NCBI RefSeq assembly: GCF_040689395.1
Contig: NZ_JBFAZX010000004.1
Location: 186,001 to 250,000, forward strand
Direction: 5' to 3'
Length of the DNA: 64,000 bases
Source of the DNA: Dactylosporangium sp040689395
GTDB lineage: Bacteria; Actinomycetota; Actinomycetes; Mycobacteriales; Micromonosporaceae
Under the pieces are notes generated by a model. That model had not been told where the DNA came from. It saw nothing but the letters and a program-made list of their open reading frames with translations, and ran no database searches. Made by a program: the position numbers and the translations under genes. Positions 1 through 9,014 of the stretch are shown here, in pieces (the stretch's first letter is position 1; each line of letters begins with the position of its first letter).

Positions 1-39
1 GGAAGTGACGACCAGGTACCCGCTACCAATGCGCCGCCA

Positions 40-783
40 TCACAGGGCAGCGGCCAAGGCTTCACGCGTCGTAGACGCCATCCTCGTCGAGACGTCGGCC
101 ACTGAGGTCGCCCTTGGCCCAGGCGACACACCTCGGGCGACCACCGGCTCTTCAAGCGCTGCCCGGACCTGCGGAATCGGAAGCACACATGCCGCTGTCC
201 GCGTTGCGCGGCCATCGCCGTTGTCGAGCCATTCGGGGATCTGCACCGGTGGTCCATGGGAACAGCGGTTGCTTGTTCCCGCCTTGCGGAGCATTCGGCG
301 GAAATGCCGCTCGGCCGTGCGCGGCATCGTCGAAAGGTGGCTGCGATACACCGGCCGTTCATTGCCGCCAAACATTCGGTGCGTTGCCGGGCCGGCGGGC
401 CGGCGCAGCTGTGGCGTGGATGCGCGACGACGCTTCGGGACAGGACCGGGCCGTCCGGCGCCGTCCACCTGGCGGGGTGCGGGAGCGCAGTCGTTTGCCG
501 CGGTGCCGCTCACGGGACGTCGTTCCTGGTCAGGCGGCGTGACCGGTGGCGGTGAGGGCGGCACCGGCCCCTGCACCGATACGCCGCGCTGGTCGCTGAC
601 CGCCGGCGGGGTGTCACCGCGGGCGCGGCGGAGCTTCTCGGCGTGACGTCTGGCCAGGCCCCATTCCCGACGCCGTGCATGCTCCCGGCGGAACTGCTCC
701 TTTGCCGGAGAATAATGACGTGACCTGGTCCGGTCACGCATGGCAGCCAACTCCGCCCTTGAAAACAATCCCAGCTGCCCCAT
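40..783 (-). CDS. Uncharacterised basic protein, 247 aa
   Basis: I do not recognise a characterised family. The N-terminus (about residues 1-56) is charged and helical, with segments such as LFSRAELAAMRDRT and GLARRHAEKLRRARG that I have the impression of having seen in Micromonosporaceae hypothetical proteins. The rest is rich in Pro and Arg, with a patch around PPVQIPEWLDNGDGR. The ATG at 783 is preferred over an in-frame GTG at 816 because the conserved-looking part begins there. Codon bias is weaker than in neighbouring genes, so the C-terminal half may not be translated as written. No signal peptide or membrane segment is visible. Confidence 0.4.
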   Translation of the reverse strand: MGQLGLFSRAELAAMRDRTRSRHYSPAKEQFRREHARRREWGLARRHAEKLRRARGDTPPAVSDQRGVSVQGPVPPSPPPVTPPDQERRPVSGTAANDCAPAPRQVDGAGRPGPVPKRRRASTPQLRRPAGPATHRMFGGNERPVYRSHLSTMPRTAERHFRRMLRKAGTSNRCSHGPPVQIPEWLDNGDGRATRTAACVLPIPQVRAALEEPVVARGVSPGPRATSVADVSTRMASTTREALAAAL

Positions 784-1337
784 GATGAAATTATCCCAGA
801 ACCCGACCGAAACCACCGCCCCAAACGGCAGCCCATAATGCCAAATGGTGTACGCTCATGCCGGCCGCGGGCCGAAGAACAACGGAAGCCTGGGTCCGCC
901 AGGGCCCACCAGATCAATCCGCCAAACCCGGCATCGGGATTTAGCGAACCTGCAAATAGTTGTCCGGCCACCAATCCCTCCGTGAGCATGAACAATGCGA
1001 CATGGCTCGAATCCGCGCTCCGCCTGTGCGAGCGGAGCAACGTCACAACGTCGTCCACGCGAGGCCCCGCCACGGCGGCGGAATCCTGCGGGCCGCGATC
1101 AGAGCGCGCGACCCGCGATCGTTGCGGTACGCCAGCGGGATCACCGTCAGCGGAAGCGCCTTGCGAGTCGGTCGAGGTCGTGCGGATTCCGGTCGGATCC
1201 CGTGCCGAGGACCGGGCGCCTGACCATCCGCTCGGCCAGTGGCGTCTCGAAATTCCCCAAGGGTGACCAATCACGACGAGCGGGGTGCCGCAGCGGCCAG
1301 CTAGAAAGTCCGCTTTCTGGAGGGCTAACCCGGGGGG
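784..1337. other. Lower-GC stretch without a secure gene
   Basis: No reading frame here has the codon bias of the neighbouring genes. On the minus strand two short hydrophobic stretches appear in different frames: ALPLTVIPLAYRNDRGSRA near 1120-1170, and LFMLTEGLVAGQLFAGSLN near 930-990 followed by GGLIWWALADPGF. Base composition around 770-1000 is visibly richer in A and T than the surroundings. This could be a decayed membrane-protein gene or plain intergenic DNA. I cannot decide from sequence alone. Confidence 0.35.
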
Positions 1338-1674
1338 TCACAGCCAGAAGGTGTCGTGCTCGAGCATGAAGGCGGCCCGCTCGTCCGTCCGGCAGGCCCT
1401 CGAAGTAGGCCTCCCGCGGCGCGCCCGGGGCGAAGTGCAGCAGTATCTCCGCCGGGGCGCCGGACTCGTTGCGAAACGCGTGGACGCCGCCCTCGGGCAC
1501 GTACACGAAATCGCCCGGCTCGGTGTCGATCCAGCGCCGGCCGTCGTAGATGCGCACCGAGCCGCTCAGGATGAAGAACGACTCCGAGATCAAGCGATGG
1601 AAGCGCGGCGACGGCCGGGACGCGGCGCTGAGCTCCCTCGTCTCGCCGAGGTAGCGCGGGGGAGGATACGACAT
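1338..1674 (-). pseudogene. Cupin-domain protein with a frameshift near the 3' end
   Basis: A small single-domain cupin. The core is readable from the ATG: FHRLISESFFILSGSVRIYD, then EPGDFVYVPEGGVHAFRN, then LLHFAPGAPREAYFEGL, which are the two cupin motifs and strands of a short barrel. After EGLPD the frame continues into non-homologous sequence to 1147. One base over, at 1338-1385, the DNA encodes ERAAFMLEHDTFWL and a stop, the normal C-terminal ending of such cupins as I recall them. The junction GGACGGACGAG looks like a small duplication, and family members usually carry several more residues there. It starts 4 nt after the metE stop, so it is probably co-transcribed with metE. It could be a true mutation or a sequencing error. 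Confidence 0.6.
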
Positions 1675-1678
1675 ACCC

Positions 1679-3853
1679 TCACGATATGGACTCGCGGAGG
1701 GTTCGGGTGGCTTCCACGACGTTGGTCAGGGCGGCGCGGACCTCTTCGTACGTGCGGGTCTTCAGGCCGCAGTCCGGGTTCACCCACAGCCGTGCCGGCG
1801 GGATCGCCCTGAGCGCCGCCCGCAGCCGGGCCGCGATCTCCTCCCGGTCCGGGACGCGCGGGGAGTGGATGTCGTACACCCCGGGGCCGATCCCGCGGCC
1901 GAACGCCCCGACCGCGAACCCGGAGCGCGCCGCCTCGATGCTCGTCACGTCGGCGTCGAGGGCGTCGATCGCCTCCAGCACCTCGCCGGCGTCGCTGTAG
2001 CACAGGTGGGTGTGGATCTGGGTGGCGTCCGCGGCGCCGGAGGTGGCCCGGCGATACGCGGCGACCGCCCACGCCAGGTACTCCGCGCGCTCCTCCCGCC
2101 GCAGCGGCAGCAGTTCCCGCAGCGCCGGCTCGTCGACCTGGATGATGCGGATGCCGGCCGCCTCCAGGTCGGTGACCTCCTCCCGGATCGCGTCGGCGAC
2201 CTGCAGGGTCACGTCGCGCAGCGGCCGGTCGTCGCGCACGAACGACCACGCCACGATCGTCACCGGGCCGGTGAGCATGCCCTTCACCGGGCGCCGCGTC
2301 AGCGACTGGGCGTAGGCCGCCCAGCGGACCGTGATCGGCGCGGGCCGGCTGACGTCGCCGTACAGGATCGGCGGGCGGGTGCACCGCGAGCCGTACGACT
2401 GGACCCAACCGTTGCGGGTCACCGCGAAGCCGTCGAGGCGCTCGGCGAAGTACTGCACCATGTCGTTGCGCTCCGGCTCGCCGTGCACGAGCACGTCCAG
2501 GCCGAGCCGCTCCTGCTCGCCGATCACCCGGGCGATCTCGGCCTCGATGCGCGCCTCGTACTCGGCCGGTGCTAGCCGGCCCGCGGCCGCCGCCGACCGG
2601 GCCGCGCGCAGTTCGCCGGTCTGCGGGAACGAGCCGATCGTGGTCACCGGCAGCGCGGGCAGCCCCAGGTCGCGCTGCGCCGCCGCGCGGGCCTCGTACG
2701 CGCCGCGCGACTCGCTTCGCACCGGCCCGGCGGACCGCGGCGGCGCCGGTAGGGGCCCAGGCTTCGGCCCGAGCCCGGCCAGCGCGACGACCTCGGCGAC
2801 CTTCTCCTCGGCGAAGGCGAGGCGAGACGCCAGCTCCGAGGGCAGACCGGATGACAGACCCTCCTCACCGCGCAGCGTGTACGGCACGTGCAGCAGCGAG
2901 CAGCTCGTGCCGACCGCGGTCGCGCCGGACGCGGCGAGCAGGGCCCGCGCCGCGTCCGGGTCGGTGCGCCACACGTTGCGGCCGGACACGACCCCGCCGA
3001 CGACCGTGCGGCCCTCGAACAGCTCCAGATGCGCCGGTACCCCGTGGGTCAGGTCGACCGCGACCCCGTCCACCGGCGCCACCGCGAGCGCCGGGAGCGC
3101 GTCGCCGGCGTCGCCGAAATAGGAGGCGACCAGAAGCTTCGGGCGCCGGCTGAGGCCGGCGAGGCGGCGGTAGGCGTGGCGGACCGCGGGCGAGCCGCCG
3201 TCGGTGACGAGCACCGGCTCGTCCAGCTGCACCCAGGCGGCGTGCTCCGCCAGGGCGGACAGCAGCTCGCCGTACACGTCGAGGAGGTCGTCGAGGCGGT
3301 CCAGGGGCGTGAAGCCGGTCTGGCACAGGCTGGCGCCCGGTGCCGCCTGCGCCAGCCGCAGCAGCGTCACCGGGCCGAGCAGCACCGGGCGGGTCGCGTA
3401 GCCGAGCTCGCGGGCCTCGCGCAGCTCCGCGAGCGGCTTGTCCGGCACGGCGCGCAGCGCGGTGCGCGGCCCGATCTCGGGGACGATGTAGTGGTAGTTG
3501 GTGTCGAACCACTTCGTCATCCGCAGCGGTGCGACGCCGTCCGCGCCGCGGGCCATCGCGAAGTACGGGTCGGGCGCGTCGCGGTAGCGCTGCGGCACCG
3601 CGCCGACCATGGCGGCGGCGTCGAGGACGTGGTCGTAGAGCGAGAACGTGTTCGACGGCAGGGCCCCCGGCTCCCGCAGGCCCAGCTCGTGCAGGCGGCG
3701 CCAGGTCCCGGCGCGCAGCGACCGGCCGGTCTCCTCCAGCGCCGCCCGGTCGATCCGGCCCGCCCAGTAGGCCTCGAGGGCGTGTTTCAGCTCACGGTCC
3801 GGCCCGATGCGCGGGTACCCGAGCACAGTGGAAGCGGGAAAGTCATGGGTCAC
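1679..3853 (-). CDS. metE: Cobalamin-independent methionine synthase MetE
   Basis: Transfers a methyl group from 5-methyltetrahydropteroyltri-L-glutamate to homocysteine, the last step of methionine synthesis, in the cytosol. The 724-residue protein has the two-barrel architecture: an N-terminal domain beginning with STVLGYPRIG and a C-terminal catalytic domain from about residue 390 (TTIGSFPQT). Zinc/thiol-site residues are present: HGEPERNDMVQYF, HTHLCYS near residue 616 and NPDCGLKTR near 695. The GTG start (VTHDFPASTVLG) is chosen because the longer in-frame extension runs into the divergent LysR promoter. The family is usually about 750-770 aa, so this copy is slightly short in the linker. 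The adjacent divergent LysR gene may regulate it. Confidence 0.96.
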   Translation of the reverse strand: MTHDFPASTVLGYPRIGPDRELKHALEAYWAGRIDRAALEETGRSLRAGTWRRLHELGLREPGALPSNTFSLYDHVLDAAAMVGAVPQRYRDAPDPYFAMARGADGVAPLRMTKWFDTNYHYIVPEIGPRTALRAVPDKPLAELREARELGYATRPVLLGPVTLLRLAQAAPGASLCQTGFTPLDRLDDLLDVYGELLSALAEHAAWVQLDEPVLVTDGGSPAVRHAYRRLAGLSRRPKLLVASYFGDAGDALPALAVAPVDGVAVDLTHGVPAHLELFEGRTVVGGVVSGRNVWRTDPDAARALLAASGATAVGTSCSLLHVPYTLRGEEGLSSGLPSELASRLAFAEEKVAEVVALAGLGPKPGPLPAPPRSAGPVRSESRGAYEARAAAQRDLGLPALPVTTIGSFPQTGELRAARSAAAAGRLAPAEYEARIEAEIARVIGEQERLGLDVLVHGEPERNDMVQYFAERLDGFAVTRNGWVQSYGSRCTRPPILYGDVSRPAPITVRWAAYAQSLTRRPVKGMLTGPVTIVAWSFVRDDRPLRDVTLQVADAIREEVTDLEAAGIRIIQVDEPALRELLPLRREERAEYLAWAVAAYRRATSGAADATQIHTHLCYSDAGEVLEAIDALDADVTSIEAARSGFAVGAFGRGIGPGVYDIHSPRVPDREEIAARLRAALRAIPPARLWVNPDCGLKTRTYEEVRAALTNVVEATRTLRESIS

Positions 3854-3925
3854 GGGCGGATCGTGGCCGCTCGGCGCGGGAAATGGGCAATCGATAAGCG
3901 GCGCGAATGGCCGATACTGATCGTC
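3854..3925. promoter_or_regulatory. Divergent promoter region of metE and the LysR gene
   Basis: Only 72 nt separate the metE GTG from the ATG of the divergent LysR-type regulator, so both promoters and the regulator site must overlap here. An ATCGAT core lies in GGCAATCGATAAGCG. I see no cobalamin riboswitch or S-box, and the space is too short for one. Confidence 0.5.
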
Positions 3926-4768
3926 ATGGCGCCCCTGCGAGACATCGAATGCTTCGCGCTGGTCGCGCGGCACCGGTCGTTCTCGCGGGCCGCCGCGGCC
4001 CTGGGCCTGTCCCAGCCGGCCGTGAGCCAGGCGGTCGCCCGCCTGGAGCGCGAGCTGGGCCTACGCCTGTTCGAGCGCACCAGCCGCGAGGTCGCGCTGA
4101 CGGACGCCGGCGCCGCGCTGCTGCCACACGCGGAGGCGCTGCTGGAGCAGGCGGCCGGTTTCGCCGCGGAGGCCGCCCGGCTGGCGGTGCCCGCCCCGGC
4201 GACGATTCGCCTCGCTTATGCGCCGCTCGCCGGCGGGTTCGCCGCCCGGGTCGCGCGCCGCCTCACCGGCCGCAAGCCCGGCGTCGATCTGGAGCTGGCC
4301 CCGGCCGGCTGGCGGGCCGCGACCGACGAGCTGACCCGGGGCCGGGCCGCGGCGGCGCTGATGAGCGCGCCGTTCCCGCCCGGCTTCGCCACCGCCGCCC
4401 GGTTTCACGTGCCGCTGACCCATCTGGCGCTGCCGGCCGCCGACCGGCTCTCCACCGCGCCCACGCTCACCCTGGACCGGGCTGGGCGGCTGCTGCTGCC
4501 CCGTGGCGTCGCGCTGCCCGACGGCGCGCCGCTGGCCCCGGAGCCGGTCGACGATCCGGCCGCCGCCCTGGACCTGGTCGCGGCCGGCCGGGGCGCCTTG
4601 CCGGTACCGCAGCTGCTCGTCGACACCGTCCGGCGGCCCGACGTCCGGTTCGTCCCGCTGGCCGGCCCGCCACCGCGCCTGACGTTCGCGCTGGTCTGGT
4701 CCGCGGCGACGGCCGGCGAGGATGTGATGGCGCTGGTCCAGGCGGCCCAGGAGGCGCTGCGCCGGTGA
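3926..4768 (+). CDS. LysR-family transcriptional regulator
   Basis: A 280-residue protein with the typical N-terminal winged helix-turn-helix (residues 1-60: LRDIECFALVARHRSFSRAA, then GLSQPAVSQAVARLERELG and LFERTS) followed by a substrate-binding effector domain (about 90-280). The ATG at 3926 fits the family start exactly. Upstream in-frame codons belong to sequence antisense to metE. Divergent placement next to metE suggests a MetR-like role in methionine or homocysteine control, but the effector domain is diverged and the target is inferred from position only. Confidence 0.88.
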   Translation: MAPLRDIECFALVARHRSFSRAAAALGLSQPAVSQAVARLERELGLRLFERTSREVALTDAGAALLPHAEALLEQAAGFAAEAARLAVPAPATIRLAYAPLAGGFAARVARRLTGRKPGVDLELAPAGWRAATDELTRGRAAAALMSAPFPPGFATAARFHVPLTHLALPAADRLSTAPTLTLDRAGRLLLPRGVALPDGAPLAPEPVDDPAAALDLVAAGRGALPVPQLLVDTVRRPDVRFVPLAGPPPRLTFALVWSAATAGEDVMALVQAAQEALRR

Positions 4769-4836
4769 CCGCGCCCGGCCGCGCCGAACCCGTGCCCGGG
4801 CGGGCGGCGTTCGTGGTCGGGTAAGGTTGGGTCCCC

Positions 4837-5484
4837 ATGACCACCGTCGACCGTCCGCTCCGGATCGTCCGGACCTATCACCCGCGCCGCGGGCGGCTCA
4901 GCGGCAGGCATTTCGATGCCCTCGAGCGCCTCGCCGAGCGCTACGCGTTCGTGCCCGGCGAGCCCGTCGACGTGCTCGAGATCGGTTCCGGGATGGGGGA
5001 CGCCACCGCGCAGATGGCTGCGGCCGACCCGGGCCGGCGCTACCTGGCCGTGGAGGTGCACACTCCCGGCGTGGCCAACCTTCTCGCGCTGATCGAGCGG
5101 CAGGGCCTGACCAACCTGCGGGTCGCCGCGGTGGACGCGATCGAGCTGCTGCGCGAGGAGATCCCGATCGCGAGCCTCGCCGCCGTGCACGTGTTCTTCC
5201 CCGACCCGTGGCCCAAGTCGCGCCACCACAAGCGGCGGCTCATCGTGCCCGGGCGGGTGGCCCTGATGCGCGAGCGGCTGCGCCCCGGCGGACTGTTGCA
5301 CTGCGCCACCGACGACGCCGGCTACGCGCAGGCGATGCTGGAGACCCTCGACGCCGACCCCGGGCTCACCAACCGTTTCGACGGCTTCGCGCCCCGCCCG
5401 GACCACCGGCCCATGACCAAGTTCGAGCTGCGCGCCGTGCGCGCCGGCCGGCCGTCCTTCGACCTGATGTACGAGCGGACATGA
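4837..5484 (+). CDS. trmB: tRNA (guanine-N7-)-methyltransferase TrmB
   Basis: SAM-dependent enzyme forming m7G46 in the variable loop of tRNA. The 215-aa protein shows the SAM-binding motif I VLEIGSGMGD (residues 46-55), the acidic EV after beta 2, the family signature FPDPWPKSRHHKRR (about 121-134) and the C-terminal TKFE..R signature (MTKFELRA). The ATG at 4837 gives a normal-length family member. Its TGA overlaps the ATG of the downstream helicase (ATGA at 5481-5484), so the two are translationally coupled. Confidence 0.95.
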   Translation: MTTVDRPLRIVRTYHPRRGRLSGRHFDALERLAERYAFVPGEPVDVLEIGSGMGDATAQMAAADPGRRYLAVEVHTPGVANLLALIERQGLTNLRVAAVDAIELLREEIPIASLAAVHVFFPDPWPKSRHHKRRLIVPGRVALMRERLRPGGLLHCATDDAGYAQAMLETLDADPGLTNRFDGFAPRPDHRPMTKFELRAVRAGRPSFDLMYERT

Positions 5485-7988
5485 AGAATCTGGCGGCAAG
5501 AGTGCCGCGTGGCGGGGACGTCGACGCGGTCTTCGAGGCTTTCTCCGAGTGGGCGGGTGAGCAGGGGCTCAGCCTGTACCCGCACCAGGAGGAGTCGCTG
5601 ATCGAGATCGTCTCCGGGGCGAACCTCATCCTCAACACCCCGACCGGCTCCGGCAAGAGCCTCGTCGCCGCCGGCGCGCACTTCGCGGCCCTGGCGAGCG
5701 ACCGGACCACGTTCTACACCGCGCCGATCAAGGCGCTGGTGTCGGAGAAGTTCTTCGCGCTGGTGGAGATGTTCGGCGCGGAGAACGTCGGGATGCTCAC
5801 CGGCGACGCCAGCGTCAACGCCGACGCGCCGATCATCTGCTGTACCGCGGAGATCCTGGCCAACATCGCCCTGCGCGACGGCGCCCAGGCCGACGTCGGC
5901 ATCGTCGTGATGGACGAGTTCCACTTCTACGCCGAACCGGACCGCGGGTGGGCCTGGCAGGTGCCGCTCATCGAGCTGTCGCGGGCCCAGTTCGTCCTCA
6001 TGTCGGCCACGCTCGGCGACGTGACGCGCTTCGAAGAGGACCTGACCCGGCGCACCGGGCGCCCGACGGCGGTGGTGAAGAACGCCGAGCGACCGGTGCC
6101 GCTCATGTTCACCTACTCGATGGACCCGCTGCACGAGACGATCGAGGAGCTGCTGGGCACCCGGCAGGCCCCCGTCTACATCGTGCACTTCACCCAGGCC
6201 GCGGCGCTGGAGCGGGCGCAGGCGCTGATGAGCGTCAACGTGTCCACTCGCGCCGAGAAGGACATGATCGCCGAGGCCATCGGCAACTTCCGGTTCACCG
6301 CCGGCTTCGGCAAGACGCTGTCGCGCCTCGTGCGGCACGGGATCGGCGTGCATCACGCGGGGATGCTCCCGAAGTACCGCCGGCTGGTGGAGACCCTGGC
6401 CCAGGCCGGGCTGCTCAAGGTGATCTGCGGCACCGACACCCTCGGCGTCGGCATCAACGTGCCGATCCGCACGGTGCTGTTCACGGCGCTGTCGAAGTAC
6501 GACGGGCAGAAGACCCGCCTGCTGTACGCCCGGGAGTTCCACCAGATCGCCGGCCGGGCCGGGCGCGCCGGGTTCGACACCGTCGGCACGGTCGTGGTAC
6601 AGGCGCCCGAGCACGTCATCGACAACGAGCGGGCCCTCGCGAAGGCCGGCGACGACCCGAAGAAGCGGCGCAAGGTGGTGCGCAAGAAGCCGCCGGAGGG
6701 CTCGATCGGCTGGGGCCGGCCCACCTACGACCGCCTGGTGGATGCCGAGCCCGAGCCGCTGAGGTCCAGCTTCCAGGTGTCGCACGCGATGCTGCTCAAC
6801 GTGATCAGCCGCCACGGCGACGCGTTCGCGGCGATGCGGCACCTGCTCACCGAGAACCACGAGGACGCCCACTCGCAGCGCCGGCTGATCCGCCGCGCCA
6901 TCGCCATCTACCGGGCCCTGCTGGCCGGCGGAGTGGTGGAGCAGCTGCCTGAACCCGACGAGGAGGGCCGCCGGGTGCGGCTCACCGTCGACCTGCAGAT
7001 GGACTTCGCGCTCAACCAGCCGCTGTCGCCGTTCGCGCTGGCCGCGATCGAGCTGCTCGACCGGGAGGCGCCCGGCTACGCCCTCGACGTGCTCTCCGTC
7101 ATCGAGTCCACATTGGACGACCCGCGGCAGGTGCTCTCCGCGCAGCAGTTCAAGGCCCGCGGCGAGGCGGTCGCGGCGATGAAGGCCGAGGGCATCGAGT
7201 ACGAGCAGCGGCTGGAGCTGCTCGAGTCGGTCACCCACCCGAAGCCGCTCGTCGATCTGCTCGACAACGCCTACCACCTGTACAAGCAGGGCCACCCCTG
7301 GGTCGCCGACTACGCGTTGTCGCCGAAGTCCGTGGTGCGCGACATGTACGAGCGGGCGATGACGTTCGTCGAGTACGTCGGGTTCTACGGGTTGTCGCGC
7401 TCCGAAGGGCTCGTGCTGCGGTATCTCGCCGACGCCTACAAGGCCATGCGCCAGACGGTGCCGGAGGACGCGCGCACCGAGGAGCTCGGCGACCTCATCG
7501 AGTGGCTCGGCGAACTGGTCCGTCAGGTCGACTCCAGCCTCATCGACGAGTGGGAACGGCTGCGCAACCCCGGGGAAGAGCAGACTCTGGTGCGCGACGA
7601 GCGCCCGCCGGCGGTCACCCGCAACCTGCGCGCGTTCCGGGTCCTGGTGCGCAACGCGCTCTTCCGCCGGGTCGAGCTCGCCGCGCTGCACCGCTACGAC
7701 GAGCTGGGCGAGCTCGACGGCGAGCACGGGTTCACCGCGGACGCGTGGCAGGACGCGATCGAGGCGTACTTCGATGAGTACGACTCCCTCGGCGTCGGTC
7801 CCGACGCGCGCGGCCCGGCCCTGCTCATCATCGAGCAGAAGCCGGACCGCTGGCACGTGCGCCAGATCTTCGACGACCCGGAGGGCGACCGCGACTGGGC
7901 GATCGTCGCCGAGGTCGACCTGGCCGAGTCCGACGCCCAGGGCGCCGCGGCGGTGCGAGTCATCTCCGTCGGCCCCGCCTCCGGGTAG
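5481..7988 (+). CDS. Ski2-like DEAD/DEAH-box helicase with DUF3516-type C-terminus
   Basis: ATP-dependent RNA/DNA helicase, 835 aa. Motif I is NTPTGSGKS (about 52-60), motif II is DEFH (145-148), motif III is SAT (175-177) and motif VI is QIAGRAGRAG. The insert GIGVHHAGMLPKYRR is typical of Ski2/Hel308-like proteins. The C-terminal ~450 residues match what I know as the actinobacterial DUF3516 region. The ATG overlaps the trmB stop codon, so the pair forms an operon and a tRNA/RNA-processing link is plausible. It is shorter than mycobacterial HelY and may be a separate paralogue. The exact substrate is not evident. Confidence 0.9.
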   Translation: MKNLAARVPRGGDVDAVFEAFSEWAGEQGLSLYPHQEESLIEIVSGANLILNTPTGSGKSLVAAGAHFAALASDRTTFYTAPIKALVSEKFFALVEMFGAENVGMLTGDASVNADAPIICCTAEILANIALRDGAQADVGIVVMDEFHFYAEPDRGWAWQVPLIELSRAQFVLMSATLGDVTRFEEDLTRRTGRPTAVVKNAERPVPLMFTYSMDPLHETIEELLGTRQAPVYIVHFTQAAALERAQALMSVNVSTRAEKDMIAEAIGNFRFTAGFGKTLSRLVRHGIGVHHAGMLPKYRRLVETLAQAGLLKVICGTDTLGVGINVPIRTVLFTALSKYDGQKTRLLYAREFHQIAGRAGRAGFDTVGTVVVQAPEHVIDNERALAKAGDDPKKRRKVVRKKPPEGSIGWGRPTYDRLVDAEPEPLRSSFQVSHAMLLNVISRHGDAFAAMRHLLTENHEDAHSQRRLIRRAIAIYRALLAGGVVEQLPEPDEEGRRVRLTVDLQMDFALNQPLSPFALAAIELLDREAPGYALDVLSVIESTLDDPRQVLSAQQFKARGEAVAAMKAEGIEYEQRLELLESVTHPKPLVDLLDNAYHLYKQGHPWVADYALSPKSVVRDMYERAMTFVEYVGFYGLSRSEGLVLRYLADAYKAMRQTVPEDARTEELGDLIEWLGELVRQVDSSLIDEWERLRNPGEEQTLVRDERPPAVTRNLRAFRVLVRNALFRRVELAALHRYDELGELDGEHGFTADAWQDAIEAYFDEYDSLGVGPDARGPALLIIEQKPDRWHVRQIFDDPEGDRDWAIVAEVDLAESDAQGAAAVRVISVGPASG

Positions 7989-8048
7989 GGCTGGTCAGCC
8001 CGGCGGCGGTCCGCAGGTATTTTGCGCGGGTCGACGAGGCGGCAGCCC

Positions 8049-8939
8049 TCAGGCGAGCGGGTCGGCGAGCACGACCGACCGGGTCAGCAGGCGCGGGTGG
8101 TCGGGGTCGAGGCCCCGGTGCGCGGCGAGCGCGACGGCGAAGCGCTGGGCGAGGACCAGCTGGGCGAGCGGGTCACGGCCGTCGCGGTAGGGCAGCGCGC
8201 CGGCGGCGAGCACGGCGTCGTCGAGCGACGCGGGCACCGCCCCGAACGACCAGACCAGGCTGCGCGGGCCGGCGACGGCGACCGGGCCGTGGCGGTAGTC
8301 CATCGCGGGGTACGACTCAGACCAGGCCTGCGCCGCCTCACGCACCTTGAGCGCGGCCTCGTGGGCCAGCCCGACGGTCCAGCCGGTGCCGAGGAACACG
8401 AGGTGCTCGATCCCGGCCGGGTCGGCCGGCAGCGGGGCGGCCAGCGCGGCCGCGCCGTCGGCGGCGAGATGGCCGAGGTCCTCGCCGAACGCCGCGCGGG
8501 CCATCGCCAGCACCGTCGTCGGGAAGCGGGTCTGCACGACGCTGCGCTCGTCGGCGAAACCGAGCAGGACCCGGGTATCGACGAGATCGTCGACCGGCTC
8601 GCCGTCGACCGCGGTGATCGCCACCCGGTGCACCCCCGCCGGCAGCCGGCGCAGCGCTTCGAGCACCTCCGTCGACGTGCCCGAGCGCGTGATGGCCACG
8701 ACCCGGTCATATCGGCGGCGCGGCACGAACTCCGACGCGCACACGGCGTCGGTCTCGCCGAGGCCGGCCGCCTCCCGCAACTCGGCAAGGCTCTGGGCCA
8801 CGAACCAGGAGGTGCCGCAGCCCAGGATGAGCGTCCGCGCGCCGGGGGCGGCGAGCGCGGCGCGGGCCTCCTCGGCCAGGGCGATCCCACTGGCCCACAC
8901 GGCCGGTTGGCTGGCGATTTCGAGTGCGGTGTCGGTCAT
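8049..8939 (-). CDS. SIS-domain sugar-phosphate isomerase/deaminase-like protein
   Basis: A 296-aa protein with two SIS (sugar isomerase) halves like the isomerase domain of GlmS and AgaS. LILGCGTSWF (37-46) is the first phosphosugar-binding loop, followed by AITRSGTSTEVLEAL. The second half has FLGTGWTVGLAHEAALKVRE, the usual helix with an E/K pair, and YRHGPVAV, a known GlmS-like motif. There is no N-terminal glutaminase domain, so it is not GlmS itself. A DeoR-type regulator is encoded divergently and an inverted repeat overlaps the start codon, which suggests an inducible amino-sugar function. Substrate not determinable here. Confidence 0.85.
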   Translation of the reverse strand: MTDTALEIASQPAVWASGIALAEEARAALAAPGARTLILGCGTSWFVAQSLAELREAAGLGETDAVCASEFVPRRRYDRVVAITRSGTSTEVLEALRRLPAGVHRVAITAVDGEPVDDLVDTRVLLGFADERSVVQTRFPTTVLAMARAAFGEDLGHLAADGAAALAAPLPADPAGIEHLVFLGTGWTVGLAHEAALKVREAAQAWSESYPAMDYRHGPVAVAGPRSLVWSFGAVPASLDDAVLAAGALPYRDGRDPLAQLVLAQRFAVALAAHRGLDPDHPRLLTRSVVLADPLA

Positions 8940-8965
8940 GCGCGAACGTTATGCGCGTTCGCGCA
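8939..8965. promoter_or_regulatory. 10-bp-arm inverted repeat at the start of the SIS gene
   Basis: Perfect inverted repeat TGCGCGAACG - 7 nt - CGTTCGCGCA (arms 8939-8948 and 8956-8965). It touches the first base of the SIS-gene ATG, so it sits in the 5' leader or core promoter. It is a likely operator, with the divergent DeoR protein as the best candidate ligand. A mRNA hairpin sequestering the start is an alternative. Confidence 0.55.
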
Positions 8966-9014
8966 GAATGCACAAGGGCGGCTGCGCAAATGGACTGTTT
9001 CTAGCCTGGCTCTT

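Noticed and set aside
2888..3925. Long in-frame extension upstream of the LysR ATG
   Set aside because: The extension lies antisense to metE and the LysR fold begins exactly at the ATG at 3926.
3854..3925. Riboswitch (cobalamin or SAM) upstream of metE
   Set aside because: Only 72 nt lie between metE and the divergent gene, and no B12-box or S-box pattern is visible.
5322..7856. Open frame of 844 codons on the minus strand opposite the helicase gene
   Set aside because: It mirrors the helicase codons in a GC-rich gene and has no protein-like motif; the plus strand carries a complete helicase.
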